Counted from the first letter of the stretch, positions 1 through 13,352 are shown. The stretch is 64,000 nt of DNA from Sclerurus mexicanus (GCA_013396755.1 VWZF01005531.1:1036328-1100327), one strand, 5' to 3'. Numbers and translations: made by a program. The notes: generated by a model not told the origin, from the letters alone.

Positions 1-3000
1 ACCCCCAGAGGTGCTAATGAGGAGCACGTCACACTCAAGCCATTGCCCATTGAATTCCATGGGGCACAGACAAGCTGATGGGTGGTATTCAGGCACCGTG
101 TGGCCAAAGAACCAGCCCCATGACAGCATCACACTGGGCTCTGCTTTATTCTGTCTCCCAGTGACATTACACTGATTTACTCAGAAAATCCTCATTTCAG
201 GTGATGTCATTGCAAGGAAAGAAACTGTTGGACAAGATAGAATGAGGCAGTGATTAAAGAGTAAAACTTTTTCCACGACCATTTTTTCCTCTCCTTAGCC
301 AAAACATAAAGCTAAATCTTATTTCCATAGAGGGCTCCATTTTATTCCACTCACAATCCTTCTTATCCTCTAAAACCCACATACATGCCAGTAGGCAATA
401 AGCTAAGGATATCAAACAGCAGGCAATTAATGTTAACAACTGACTCAGTTTTCCTTTTCTTTCAGCAGTAGTTTGTGGTCTTCTTGAGCAGACTTTAGAA
501 GAGAAATAGAAGAAATTGAATACATACCAACTAGCAAAAAATAATACACCCCTAAAAGGAAAAACAAATAGAGCTGGATGTGACTGTGGAACCTATATTC
601 AACACGTCCTCAATGCCTTGCTGTTCACAGGCACTTTCACTCACTGCCAGCAAGGAGTAGAATGGCAGCACTCATTTGCCAGCTTCCATATATGTGTCTT
701 CTGTTTACTCTTGACTATCTACATTTTTCTTACAAGTCATTATGTCAAATGCCAGGACTTTGGTATTGAGCTCTGGCTCAGTATTCCAGACCTCAAGAAT
801 CATGTTCAAGTCAGGGTAGCTTTTATAAGGCAGTGCAAGATTATTTTCTTCTTTAAAGATACCATCTAGGATTTGGAAGTGATTATGCTGTCCACTGGTC
901 AACAAGATAGTCTAAAATTGTTACCAAAAAGTGCCAAGTAGCTACTGGAAGTTATTTGCCATGGTTATACCCAGCAAAACCTCAGTGATCTACATTCTAA
1001 CAAGACATTTATAACTCTGACACAGTCTGAAGAATTAAAAATCTCTACTGACTATACAGCTTTGTCTTCTAATGCAATGGACAAGATGTAATGGCAATGT
1101 TTTTAACAAACAGTGAAAACCACTGCTGGAGTTTCAGGAAGGCATCATGCATTGTAATGAAAATATTTTGTCACATTTTCCAATCATCTTACTGCTTTTA
1201 CTCTCACAGAGCCAGCTATTAGCAAGTATCCTGTTCATCTGGAGAAGATACATTTCCACCCTCAAAGGCTTTGCGTGTAATACAAGGAACCAGGAATTGT
1301 TGGTGCTCCAAATAAAGGTATGAAGATGCACAAATTAGTACTTTGTAGCTGGCATAGATGCAACAGTATTTAGAAAAAAAAGGGCTAAAATGCTTAGCAA
1401 ATCTGCCGGCATGGAAGATCCCCCATACATAAAGAAGTAACCCAAGCATCTCTAATGTCCTCTCTCATCACTCAGGAGGGAGATGTGAGAACTTCACTCC
1501 AAATATTTGCTACAACAAGAGGAGTGTTCACCTTCTGCTCCTGATGGGTGGTGATTTACAAGCCCAGAGTGACGGTCCTGTTACCTCACACAGAGACAGG
1601 CTCTGTGTTTAGACTTGTGCCAGGGCTGAGCTCCAGCAGCCCAAGAGGACTCTCAGTTCCCTGCACAATGGGAGGTCAAACCCCAAACCAAATAGAGGCT
1701 GATCCTGGCAAGATAGCACTGAACTGCATGGGGGAGAGATTAAAATGAATAATCATCGAGTGGGTGCATGGCGTTTTCAAACCAGCATTTTAAATATGTT
1801 CTTTGAACTTGGAAGTCAACCTGAAACAAAGTACATGCTAGGCAACACTTTGCAAACAGGCTAAGATTCATAAGTTACCCAAACCCTGTCACCAGGACCA
1901 TCAAAATTGATGTTCTGGGAATAAGAGCTAAGGAAGCCCCACTCCACTTGTGCAATGGTTTAAAGACAACAAGCAGCAAACATAAGCAGGTCACCTGAAC
2001 CCTGATGTTACACACCACCAGCAAAGCATTCATGCTTGTGTTTTAGGGAGGCAAGTGTTGTACACGCAACCGTTGAAAGATAACTGCATGTCTCTGGAAA
2101 GGACTATTTCTAAGGCAAAACCTTTTCTCTCGGAGATCAGTCCTTGATTCTCCTTTCCCCCCAACAGAGAAGTCAGCCAACTGTTTGGTGTGAAAACAAA
2201 TTCTCCCAGTGTGGCCACAAGCTGAGCTAACACAAGAAACATTTCCTCTTGCCCAGCTTCTGCAGATGATGGGACTTGGTCCCAGGGCATTGTATTTAGT
2301 TTCAGTCTAGAGCTGCAGATCAGCCTGAGGCTGGGAATCCCACCCTTGCCCTGGTATGAAGGAAACAGTGTTGAAAGGAAGTATTTGCCTCCAAGAGGGA
2401 GGATTATTTTTAAGGACTAAACATTTAGCTGTCCAGGGTACAAACCATGCAAAGGAATTTAGCTAGAAGTATGTACTCAACTGGGGCAATAACACGTAAC
2501 TTCTCTCAGGATATTGTAATGGTTTTGTTAACTAAGTTAGAAGGGGAGCAGCAATTTGGTGGTGTTCCAAAAAGAGGCAGCCCATGTTTTAACAGTATTC
2601 CAGATCTGATGAAGTGTATATGCATTTATTTATCTTTGTCTTGATACATAACTCAAATCCATCTAGGCAGCCGTTCTACTGTGGAACAACAGAGGAGTGC
2701 AAGCATGCACACACACACACAAATTCATGCTGAATTTGTGAAACAGTCACCAAATAATGGCCAGATATGAGCCATATTCAAAGGGGTCTGGTTTAACGCT
2801 ATTGCTTCAAAACCAAAGCTAGGAGCCCATACTTCAGTGTCCAGATAAGATTGCCCATGCAGAACATGTGGTACCTCCATGGCGTTGCTATGTAATGACA
2901 CATTCATCCCTGGGGCCACACAGCCATGGACAGCCAGATCCTCTCACTCACTGCATGATCACTCACACAAAGCCAGAGCACCATACTGACTATTTTTGAA

Positions 3001-6000
3001 CATGCCACAGTTACTGGGAGGAGAAAAAACAACCAACAAAAGCAAGCAAAGAAACCCCACCACAGAACACCCAATTCTCCTTTATGCAGCCTTTTCACCT
3101 TAGAAACAAAGCACACGATCAGTTTGAAGATTTACACTAACCTTGCAAGGCTTTCTGGGAACTTCCAAGCACCATGGCTATAACAGAAGAAGTGCCCAGA
3201 TGACATCCATCCAAAGCTTGGACAGCATTCAGCGCCTAATGGGAAGGTCAGGAATGTCTGACTGTGTTACGCCTACACCACGGTCACCACCGTAACTGCA
3301 GTTTGGTGCCAAGGTGCTCCAACACAAAATTCAGCCAAGGAATGGGATTTCAGCATTTGGTCCTTGCTGAGCTCTGACCTAAACTCTGCTGGTTCCTGGA
3401 TAGGCAGCTTACAGTTCAGGCACAGCTGCCATATACTTCAAATACAGCAGCTGTTAAAGTCTAAGAATAATACAGATGGGTCTCAACTTCCAGTTTCTAA
3501 GAAGCTTTGAAGTTCAGCTTTGAGATCCAACTGGGAAAACAACTGGCTCGGAGAAGGATTATTTCTGAGGACTAAATCTGTAGCTTCTAAGAGCATAAAA
3601 TGTAATCTGTGCTGAACAAGGAGACCAACATCATGAAGTGACATAAGTACCCATCTGTACAGTAAAGCATTAGAACATCTACTGAGGAAGTCTACATTCA
3701 AATTTTTTGAGAGTCAGGCACCAAACCAGCCCTTCTTGCGTGTTAATTGAGCTAAGCAAGCAGAAAAAAAAATAATAAAGAGTTGGGGAAAAAACCCAAC
3801 CTAATGGGGTTTGCACTTTCATTAAATCTAGCCACTTAATTTTTTTCTTCCCACTCTGCTACAAATAGCTAAGATTTCCGCTCCTGGTATCCTGGGACAT
3901 GCGGTGGGAAAATTGGGACAAATCAATTCACACCTCTAAAATTATGCTACTGTACTCAGCACCCACATACAGAGACTCACTGGACCAAATCAAGGGCCCC
4001 TGTTAGTGCTGGGATTTGCAGGCAACAGTCTCCATCGCTCATTCTCCTGGCACCAGCCGGGGGCCTAGAGCTTTCAGAAGTTTATTATTCCTGTTCCACA
4101 GTACACAGTGTTTCACTGATGTATTTAAACAACCTCCAGTTTAAAAAAAAAAAATCCAGACACATGCTTATCACTGCCAGGGTATGATGTCAAACTAACA
4201 CCAGCCAGCTCTGGGGGAAGGTCCAAGCCTGCAAAAGTCAAGGGGAAGGAAGGAGGGAACCACTCGACCAGCCCAGCACAGGCAATGCAACTCCCAGGAG
4301 AGGAGCCAGCCAAAACAGAGCTCACTGAAGACATTTTTCAGCAGCCAGCCCTACTCAACCAAACTGAGTGGCCTCCAACATGGCTTTGTAAGCTGTCCTT
4401 TGCCAAGTTTGAACAACTGAAGTACTACTAGCTACTCAAGACATCAAGATGGGCTGGGAGATGGACATCCCAGTGCCTTAAAGAAGTCTCAGCAACCAAC
4501 TTCAGGCTTAGAATTGCTGACACTTCTCTTTTCATTTAGCTTTGCATTTCTCAGCTTCAAAGTTGTTTAGTTGCACTTTTCCCTCCTTCTCTTCATTGAA
4601 ACTTTTACTTCCCTCTCCCCTATGAGCCTCCACAAAGGCCAATCAGTTTTTCACTTACCTCTTAGCCTCAGGTCACTTGCCTTGTAGTCACACCAGCCCA
4701 CCCAAAGCAAAGGAACAACATCCATTAGAAGATGCATCTAGTTCTCTCCACCTATCCTTTCCAACACAGCACCCCTGCATTTTACTGCAGGTTCAGGAAG
4801 CTTCCATACTCTCAAAACTTGTATTTATCAATACAGTCCTCAAGGAAAGGACCTTCCTGTCCACTCACCACTTAGATCACCTCAGACCAAACTGACCCAG
4901 CAGCCCCTTGCAGGCTTTGCACTATTAAATCCTTTTCCCATCAGCCACGTAAGGCTCACAGCCCTTCTCTGGGCTCCTACTGGGCCTGTGCTAATGCACA
5001 GCAGCTGTAGCTTGGAACCAGATTTCTCCCAGCTGATGCTGCTTCAAGTCAGCTCATCCTGAGATAACAGAGCTTAGCAGATGACATTAGTTTTTCTGAC
5101 TAATTTGTTTCTCCTTCTGAGAAAAAAACCCCACGGTGTTATCCTTATAAGGGCTTTTCCTTGACTGCTAGGGAAAAAAGACTAAAAATCCTGCAGTATG
5201 GGGGCCCTTAAGGGAACCAAAGCAAGCACTAATTCCTGCCCTATGGTCAGATGGTTGTTCCTTCTTACTGCCCTATGGAACTACTGTTTCTCCTTCCAAA
5301 GAGCTGAGAAAAAAGATCCCAACCCCTCTCATCTTCCCAAAAGAAAGGGTTGACTTCTTAAACAAATACTCAAAGGTAAGGACAAAACAAAATCCAGCCC
5401 AAATGAGAGAAACAGATCTGCACCAAAGGAAGAATGCATTCTCACTGAAGCCGACAGGATCTAAGTGTGCAAGGTTTTCTAAAGTAGACTAATAGGCTGA
5501 CCAAGCCCGGAAACACAAACCCTTGCGTGCCTGGTGGTAGAGTTTGGATCTATGTTTGCAAAGCAACACATCTTTTTACTGTCCTGGTTGTGCAGCTGCC
5601 AACACAGTGCTCTGATAAACTGAAGAAGTTTAGAAATTTGCTTGGATACAAATTGAGCTAAAGGACATCATCAGAAGTTTTGCTTAACAAGTTTTAATAA
5701 TGGATTATTAGAAAAGCATCACTGTATTTCAACAGTTTGAATAGTGCCACTACAGTCCCAGGGAGAACAATTCAAGTTTGTGTGAACCAGTACCAAAGGA
5801 AAAATATTTTCATGAGTTAAGGATTGACCAGTCAGCTTTCAGATACAGGATTAAGCTTTACATTTACCATGGTGGATAATGCATGATAGAAGAAATTCTC
5901 TTTACTAGGAAGTTAAGAAGTTGAGAAGTTACTTTTCACCTCTATTTTTAAAATAATTGTGTATATCCAAGGTCACTCATGGGAAAAATGAATGGTTAGT

Positions 6001-9000
6001 CAAACACATATTACTTAGTTGCAAAAATAATAAGGAACTTTTTAAAAGGAAAGAAATGAGAGTAGCAAATTGACTTGAATTTATTTTACTTGAATTTTCA
6101 CCTCATATGGGAAGGCAAATGAATATTTACATACTATAAAGTCAAGTGTCTAGCCACCAAAATAATGTCATCAAAAAGCCATCAGCAGAAAAGATATTAT
6201 TTGAATAGATTTTTTTTCCTTCTGTGGTTCTTTCTTCTTGAAGTCTAAATAAACACTTGGGCTGCAGCCACATTTCATCTATTGGAAGTTTGGGGAGGTT
6301 ACGAGCCCAGTGTTAAAAAAGTTTTCCTCTTGGTGAGCAGTAAGAGCAGGGCCCTGAGGAATCGAGGGAGAGGCTTCACAACCAGAAACAATTGTCCATT
6401 CAGACCAATTAAGAGGAGACATTGTGGAAAGACAATTCCACTTCTCCCCAGCTGCAGCCAGTAGTCTTAAGTACAGTGCCAGAGATGTCCACCCTTCCTT
6501 ACATGGTATACACCATGGAACACAAGGTACCAGTGTCCAAGGGAACACCACCTGAAGTCCTAGAGCTGAGACATCTCAAACTCTTCACTGCAAATCAAAT
6601 GTGTTTGCCCACACAACTTTGGGCAGCCGTGTTGTCCTGCAAAGCCTCCATCCGTGAGGTGTGGAGCACTCTCCCTCTATTTACAGTGCAGCAGCAATTA
6701 GAAGCACTCCGAAATTCAGAAGGATAGGCCTCTAGCCCTTCTGGGAAGGGTCTGCACACCCAGCTTCAAAAGAGCAGTGAGCACCAACAGGGAGGTACAG
6801 GAACCAGGAGGACTGCTGGGCTATGATTTCCCAGCCTGGCTGGGCTGCAGCTCCAACAAGATGCCCAAGACATCACCTGGGAGATGCCAGAACTTTGGTG
6901 GAACAGCAACAATTGCCACTTTTTCTTCTGATTCAAGTCTGACCCTGGTGGTACCACTGATGTCAATCCAAACCTTGCTGTGACCCAGTTTAGGTTTCAG
7001 GTGAGTCAGAACTCAGGAGCTTGGAGTTATTGTGGATTTTCATGTAAGATAACACTTGGGCATTGTAGAACAAATGGCATTTTTCTTATTGAAACTTCTC
7101 AATTAGCAACTTTCAATAGGAGTTTTCCCTCCTAGTGTCAGCTAGATATAAATGTTGTGAAACAAACCCTTCCAGACATCAAAGCAAGAGTGATTGTTTC
7201 TGGGTTTCAGGCTGAGTCTGAAACTGGATCTAGACCAGCACTTGCAGATGTACTTTTTCATTTTTAAGAGCCATTGCCCAATGTGTTTTCCCAAGGCCTC
7301 AAGTCTTGGTCCATATGAGCTTCATCCCCCACATTCCTGCCAGTGGCCAGTCCATTGTTTGTGAGAATCCCCAGTAAAGCTGCTCTAAAGAATTTACACA
7401 CCCCTCAGCCAGCCAAGGCTGAGGTGGTACCACCAGGGCCACATGAACATCTCGAGCTATAGCTGGGTTACTTTGCACGTGATGTGAAATGAAAAATAAA
7501 GCCCTGAGCATTCCAGTCATACCAAGTGTGCTCCCGACAGGACTTCTAAACAAATCTCCGCTGTTCAAGGGACAGAGCAGAACTGGAGTCTGTCTGCTTC
7601 GATTTAAATCTGTCCCTGAATGATGTTCATGAGTTAACAGGGAGAATTACAAGGGAAGGAACAAATAAACATTACAAAAAGAAAAAGAAAACCAGACTTT
7701 TTAAACACTCGGACGCCTGCATAGTTCCCAGGCTAAGCACCCATGCGTTAAAGAGAAAAAAGCCCAATCTTCCCAACAGTGTACAAGCCCTAGCAGGCCT
7801 GAGGCTGCTTACCCTATCTGTGACTCAGGTATGGATTCACAGGGGTGAGGGGAGGAGAAGGGTAATCCCTGCCTTGTTCCCCTGACCTGTGCCTTGCTGG
7901 GCACGTGATCTCAGGCCATACACCAGGGCTGTCTGTGGGCACACCACCCACGCCTTGCAGGCTGGTTGTCCTCTCCAGAGAGGTGAGAGACCATCCAGGA
8001 AAGTGCTTTTGCCTGTCAGTAGGAGCAATACACCTGGTGGTGTGGTCAAGTGCAAAGAGCTTTAGCTACTGTACAGAAGAAGAGGTCTGGCTGCTACTGA
8101 TTTTTGGGATCATTTTTGCCTTTGCTTTCTACTGGAGTAAGGGAAAGACTTACTAAACTTTATCTTGCATGTACCTCAGCCAAAGCCGTTCTGGTTTTAG
8201 GGCAATGGCCCCATGAACCTCCATTTGTGTCCACATTTACACTGCCGCAGAGCAAACAGAAAGTCCATGTAGCCCCTCTTTCTGCCGCCACAAGAGACAT
8301 CAGGAGCCCAGGTTTGGAGCCATCAATCACAGCCTGGTGTTAATGCACAGTGCTGAAACACAGCAAGTCCCCACCAAGTGACAGTAGGTCACTTAAATGG
8401 TATCTAACTCGTCCCACAAAAAGCCATCTAGATTACCATTTGGCCCAGATCTCATATTTATGTGGTTCAAATTTATGCCCACGTTTAATGTAGAAATGTT
8501 AGAGGTTGAGTGTAGTTTGTGTTTGTACTTCTAATAGCTATCTAGAAAATATTAGACAAATAAAGCCAATAAAAGGAAAAGCTTTCCCCTGTCTCTCTCC
8601 CGAAACTCCTCTTCAGCTTAACCCAATTTTCCAAGTCACTTAGAGGCCTTTAAATAAAATGAAATCCTAACGATGTCGCTGCCATGAATAATTAATTGTA
8701 CCAGTACAATCTCTCAAACAAAATCCATTCTCATTAGATTAGAGGTTTTCTCAAGACACACGAGTTCATTATGGCATTTTTACATCCTTCTTGTCTCTTA
8801 CATTCCTTTGTCTTTCCTATCTATGTCTTTTTGTATTTGTGTCTGAGACCCAGGACTCCCTCACCTCGGTAGCCTCCAAAACATGTCAATGCCCAGGGAA
8901 GAGAGCTCCAGTACAACCAGGCACATGGTGGCAGGGCTGTGAGGGCCCTGTCTGTAGTTCATGGACAGTGCAAAGGGGTGGCCAGCTCATTGGACGCTCC

Positions 9001-9679
9001 TGTTGCCAGAGTCCAAGGACTTTTTTTGAAAGGTTTACCCATCTGCTAAAAGCTCTAAACCTTGAACAGTTTAAGGAGTATGGTCCAAGTTTTGTGTGGA
9101 GTCTTTGTTAAAGCCATTCTCAGTGTTTTAAGTTATAGGAGATTGAAAAGTATTACCATTCTGATATTAATAACCAGGCATCCTTTTTTTTTTTCTACCC
9201 AGCTTTGTTTTCAGATTAGTAAGGACAACAGGTTAGTTAAGGATAGAGGGTCATAACCACTGCACGTAGGAATTGATTTGTCTACCAACATTTTGGTAGG
9301 CAAAACTTCTGAGACACTCAGAGCTGCCTTATCCAAAGAAACTATTCAAAAATATACTGGCTCTGAAGTGGAAATGGATCCATACCTCACAGCTATTTGC
9401 TAGGAAGATCCATGATGTCTTCTGCGTTAGTAGGATGATTAATTTAAGATGTATCAAGACCAAGTCAGGCAAAAATCATCTTAATTAACAATGTTCGTGC
9501 TGCAATTTATGTGTTACACCCCATACTTCTGGCCACAGGGCAAAAAAAATTCTTTTAAATCAACAGCATTGGAAAACTAGCATAAAACCCAATAAACTGA
9601 TGATTCCGCATTTCCCAGAGCCCACTCTGTGTCACATAATCTGGAGGCTGGGGTTTTTCAGCCAGATGAAGACAGCAGG
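1..9679. other. Intergenic, no gene recognised
   Basis: Open frames here are short (117 codons or fewer), lie in unrelated frames and show no family motif or exon structure. Apart from a short CA repeat near 2708 and poly-T at about 9182, I see no clear transposon. From mammalian synteny this would be part of the interval between TBX20 and HERPUD2, which is inference. Confidence 0.6.
2708..2721. repeat. (CA)n microsatellite
   Basis: Seven CA dinucleotides in a row. Confidence 0.9.
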
Positions 9680-9946
9680 GTGCCTAGCTTGTTACAGCAC
9701 TGCTTCACCAAGCATCTGAATGTGAGAAACGAGTGGCTCGGGAACGGGCGAGCTACAGACACGGCTGTTCGGAGACAGCCTGGAACACGAAGCCCCCGAG
9801 CCAGAGAAAAGCTGCAACAATGGGACCGATTTAGCAGCTCCCGCACAATACTTCATCCACTTATCTCCAGCAGAACTCAGGGAATGAGCGAGCCTTCGTG
9901 CCAACCGCAGTAATTCACCTCTGCTGAGGGTACCGCAGCAGGGATT

Positions 9947-9978
9947 GGGTTAGCGATGCTTCGGGTTAGGGATGCTTT
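9947..9978. repeat. Two-copy 16-bp tandem repeat with GGGTTAG cores
   Basis: GGGTTAGCGATGCTTC is followed directly by GGGTTAGGGATGCTTT, a 16-bp period with two mismatches. The GGGTTAG core resembles the telomere repeat only by chance, because the period is wrong. Confidence 0.75.
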
Positions 9979-10118
9979 TTTGGAGGCAAAGCTACCCAGC
10001 CTTCCCTGGCAGCATCGGCCACCTCCTGAAGGTGGACGCCGCGCTTGCTGCTTGCGAGCGGACTCGGTCAAAGTGAAAAGAGACACCTTTTGAAACACCG
10101 AACACCCACCGGGACCAC

Positions 10119-10137
10119 CTGCTGCTGCTGCTGCTGC
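10119..10137. repeat. (CTG)n trinucleotide repeat
   Basis: Six CTG triplets plus one base run directly into an ambiguous base at 10138. The true copy number is uncertain because of that N. Confidence 0.85.
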
Positions 10138-10138
10138 N

Positions 10139-10683
10139 CCCCGTGTTCCCCGGTCCCCGACGTCCCCCAGTGTTCCCCGGTGATCCCTGATGTCCCTCGC
10201 TGCCCCGCGGTGTCCCCCGATTTCTCCCTGTGCTCTCCAATGTCCCTCGATGACTCCCTGTGTCCCCCGATGCCCCTCGGTCCCCGGTGTCCCTCGATGT
10301 CCCCCGTGTCCCCCAGTGACCCCCGGTGTCCCTCGATGTCCCCCCGCATCCCCCGGCGGGGCGGNTCCTGGTGCCCCCCGATGGCCCCCAGTGTGTCCCC
10401 CGGTGTCCCCTGATGTCTCCCTCTGCTCCCCAGTGTCCCTCGATGCCCCTCGGTGTCCCCCGATGTCCCTCGATGCCCCCGTGTCCCCTCAATGCGCCTC
10501 TGTGTCCCTCGATGTCCCCGATGTCTCACTCTGCTCCCCGGTGTCCCCCGATGTCCCCGTGTCCCTCGATTCACCCTGGCGTCCCTCGATGTCCCCCATG
10601 TCCTCCGATGACTCCCTGTGTCCCCCGATGCCCCTCGGTCCCCGGTGTCCCTCGATGTCCCCCCGCATCCCCCGGCGGGGCGG
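10139..10683. repeat. GC-rich minisatellite (VNTR)
   Basis: Degenerate copies of units such as GATGTCCCTC, GGTGTCCCCC and GATGCCCCTC succeed one another for about 540 bp. A block starting at 10249 recurs almost exactly at 10607, 358 bp away. The edge sequence CCCCGGCGGGGCGG occurs at both 10364 and 10683. An ambiguous base lies at 10365. Long open frames exist on both strands only because the repeat lacks stop triplets. Confidence 0.9.
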
Positions 10684-10820
10684 CAGCGCCACCTCGCGGC
10701 CCGCTGCAGCAGCGCCGCCCCGTCCCGCTCCCGTCCCGGCCGTGCCCGCAGCATCCCGGGGCAGGTTCAGGAGGGCCGGCTCCTCCCGGGTTACCCCCGT
10801 CACACACGACGTGTTGTCTT

Positions 10821-12478
10821 GTTTTGCTTATTACTTTCTCTCATCACCTGTTGAACTTCATCTGCTGTTCAATTCTACACGCACACTGCTCAGAAACACA
10901 TACAACAAAGACCTGATCTGAGTAATTTTCATCAAGTTCTTTTTCTGAAAAGTGCACCTCTTACCTCAATCTGCTTTTCAATGCTTGCTTCATATTTATT
11001 CATCATCACTCCTTTTCTTATTTTTGCTCCTGCCAGTATCTTTCCTCTGCCTCCCATTCTTTGGTAATGCTTCATATCTGTTATTTCATATCTGTTATTT
11101 CTCACTCATCTCATTGTTCTTTCTCACTCATTTTCCTCAATAACCGTATTTTTCCTTTTCCTTGCTCATATCTTGGTAAGCTGCTTAAATGTTCTCACGG
11201 AAGTCTGGCCTCTTCAACTGATCATTCCAGCTCTGTGTTCCAGTTAAAACTCTCAAACATCTCCCTCAACATCAAACCAACTGCCAGGAGCTCCCATTTC
11301 ACTGCTGCAACCTTGTGAAACCTGTCAACGCATTTCTCCCTGTCTCAACAGGAACAAGCAGTGACAATTCTACACTTTTAAACTAAACCAGGACTTACAT
11401 CTTAAGAGCAGCTTTCTTAATCTGGTCTGCTAACAAGAGCGAGCTGCCATCAATTGCTTCTGTTTGGAAAACAAACAGAAACCTAAACAATAAGAAGTAA
11501 CAAATGCCTGTCAATAGCTGGTTACTGGCAGGTCATAACTGCACAGGTTACAGACACACTAACACCAGGAAAAAAGAAAAATGGACTTTTGGTAAAAGTG
11601 GAAGGGAAAATACACAGGTCAAAGAGACAAACTTCTTCAATGCATTCCAGAAACAAGTCTTGTGACATCCAAGGCTGCCACTTGTGACATTCCTTCTAAG
11701 TTTTTGTAACAGCTCTTAAATATTAGTCCAGTTAGATCCACCCACCAAAATAGAAAGGTAACATTTCATGGATAAGGTTTACACATTTTATGTTTATGTA
11801 GTAAAGAACCTAAACTGAGAGCAGCTTTCTATAGTAAAAATAGGAGGAAGACATAATAATTAAATATGACTTATCATTGCTGCCTATACAGCAAATAAAA
11901 TAATTGATGCTTAAAAGACTTACATTTATATTTTTCTGTGACAGACCTGTATATAAGAATTATTTTTTTACTAAAAGCCCATTGTATTTAAACAGTTTAA
12001 AACCATTGTTCAAATTTGGGGTTTTTTTCCAATTGAATCAACTTTTAATAAGGCCTAGAAATTCTGACATGCTTCAGAGTCTAAAACGTAAAAGGTTTTC
12101 TTTGAGTCTAAAACTTTGCTGCATAGCTTCAGCAGTTTGACAGAATCAAGAAAAAAATAAATCCCTATTTCTCACTTGTTCAGACCTATTAAAGAACTTT
12201 GCCCTGGGAACTGGAAAGTTGGATAGGCTTTCCTTTGGCTGCAGTACACCAGAATCTTTGCAGGTATTTTCAAGTTAGATAGCACATGATAACTTCATTT
12301 AGGAACAAAACCAGATGTACCCTTGGCTATGATTAAAATCTGAAAAAAGCAACCAAAAACCTGACATAGCACTGCGATACTGTCTCACGTACCATTTTCC
12401 TTCTTTCAGTTTTAATTAGGTTAATTAACAGTACAGACCGCGTGCTGTTGAGGTCATACCTGTAATTGTGCAGACACT
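10821..12478. other. Intergenic spacer 3' of HERPUD2
   Basis: AT-rich sequence with a pyrimidine-rich patch at about 10970-11160. No gene, RNA gene or transposon is recognised. Confidence 0.6.
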
Positions 12479-12533
12479 ACAACAAACACACCACTTTAGT
12501 CAGTGTTGGTAATGCCACCATGATAACTTTATT
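12479..12533 (-). terminator. HERPUD2 polyadenylation signal and GU-rich downstream element
   Basis: On the minus strand AATAAA lies at 12533-12528. It is followed 34-49 nt later by a G/T-rich element (GTGGTGTGTTTGTTGT, 12494-12479). Cleavage would fall near 12510. A second AATAAA at 12640-12635 could serve as an alternative upstream site, but it has a weaker downstream G/T element. Confidence 0.7.
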
Positions 12534-13352
12534 CCACTCTCAGATTAATCGTATCCTCATCCTTAACGATGCACTATTTAGCCGTTTGCATTCAAATATG
12601 CATATAAACATCCAAAAGAGTTACCATAACAGTTTTTATTAAAAAATCTAATGTACATGTTTTACCCCAGAGCAGCTATATTTTCCTTAAAAAGTACTGT
12701 ATGTATCAAACATTTAAGGTTTATTCCATCACTGCCAATTGTCTTTGAAGAGCTGTCAAACACCTCTAACTTTAATGAACTTCAATATAGTCTCAAGAAA
12801 AAGCTTCCAGCTTTTGAAATGAAGAGGTTTAGTACTTTGCGGCATGAAGATAACATGCCATTAACAAGTAATCCTTGTCTTTACAGCATTCTCTCAGGAA
12901 TGATGTAAGTTCCAAATCCCATGTGAGAATTCATACTCTGCATAAAACCAACACAAGATACATTATTCAGATAAATAGGTAGCATTTGGAAAGGTCTGTC
13001 AACATTCGTATTTTTAACAGCTCTTTAAAGAGGTAATGGTGCAGATTAAGTCCAAGCTCTTTGCCTCAGTATAACACATATTTGAAATTAAAACATGGAA
13101 GACCAATATCTTTACATTTTATTCTTCAGAAAAAGAAGAATCTCAAAGAAAGCATTTAGTAGTCCACTTGTGCTTAAAATATTCAATGCATGAGAAAGCC
13201 AAAAGAAAAAAAATACACATTTTTGTACACCATGATCAAAAAGAGAACATTATATAAATTTTCAGAAATTGCACTGTATTTAGAACACTCTAGAATCTGC
13301 TCCACTTCTACATATGGCTACTGAGGCTGCCTGACACAGTTCCTTTTCCACT
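12528..13352 (-). other. HERPUD2: HERPUD2 3' UTR
   Basis: About 825 nt of AT-rich sequence follows the stop codon down to the last credible polyadenylation hexamer. No coding potential is visible. The end point is inferred from the poly(A) signal, not from transcript data. Confidence 0.75.

Larger units (their letters stand above)
9700..10820. promoter_or_regulatory. Orphan CpG island with embedded minisatellite
   Basis: CpG dinucleotides are frequent from about 9730 to 10820, against a CpG-poor flank on both sides. The left part (9730-10110) is unique sequence. The middle (10139-10680) is minisatellite. The right part (10680-10800) is unique and very GC-rich. No gene with a recognisable first exon is attached to it. 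It could be a promoter for an unannotated non-coding transcript, or simply a GC-rich repeat that mimics an island. Confidence 0.5.

Noticed and set aside
516..869. 117-codon open frame with a hydrophobic stretch
   Set aside because: The frame begins at TTG, not ATG, and has no family resemblance or flanking gene signals.
9947..9978. Interstitial telomeric repeat
   Set aside because: Only two GGGTTAG cores occur, spaced 16 bp apart, not in a 6-bp array.
10068..10921. Open frames of up to 243 codons over the minisatellite as protein-coding genes
   Set aside because: They are open in several frames on both strands because the repeat unit lacks stop triplets. No start context, splice structure or family motif supports coding.
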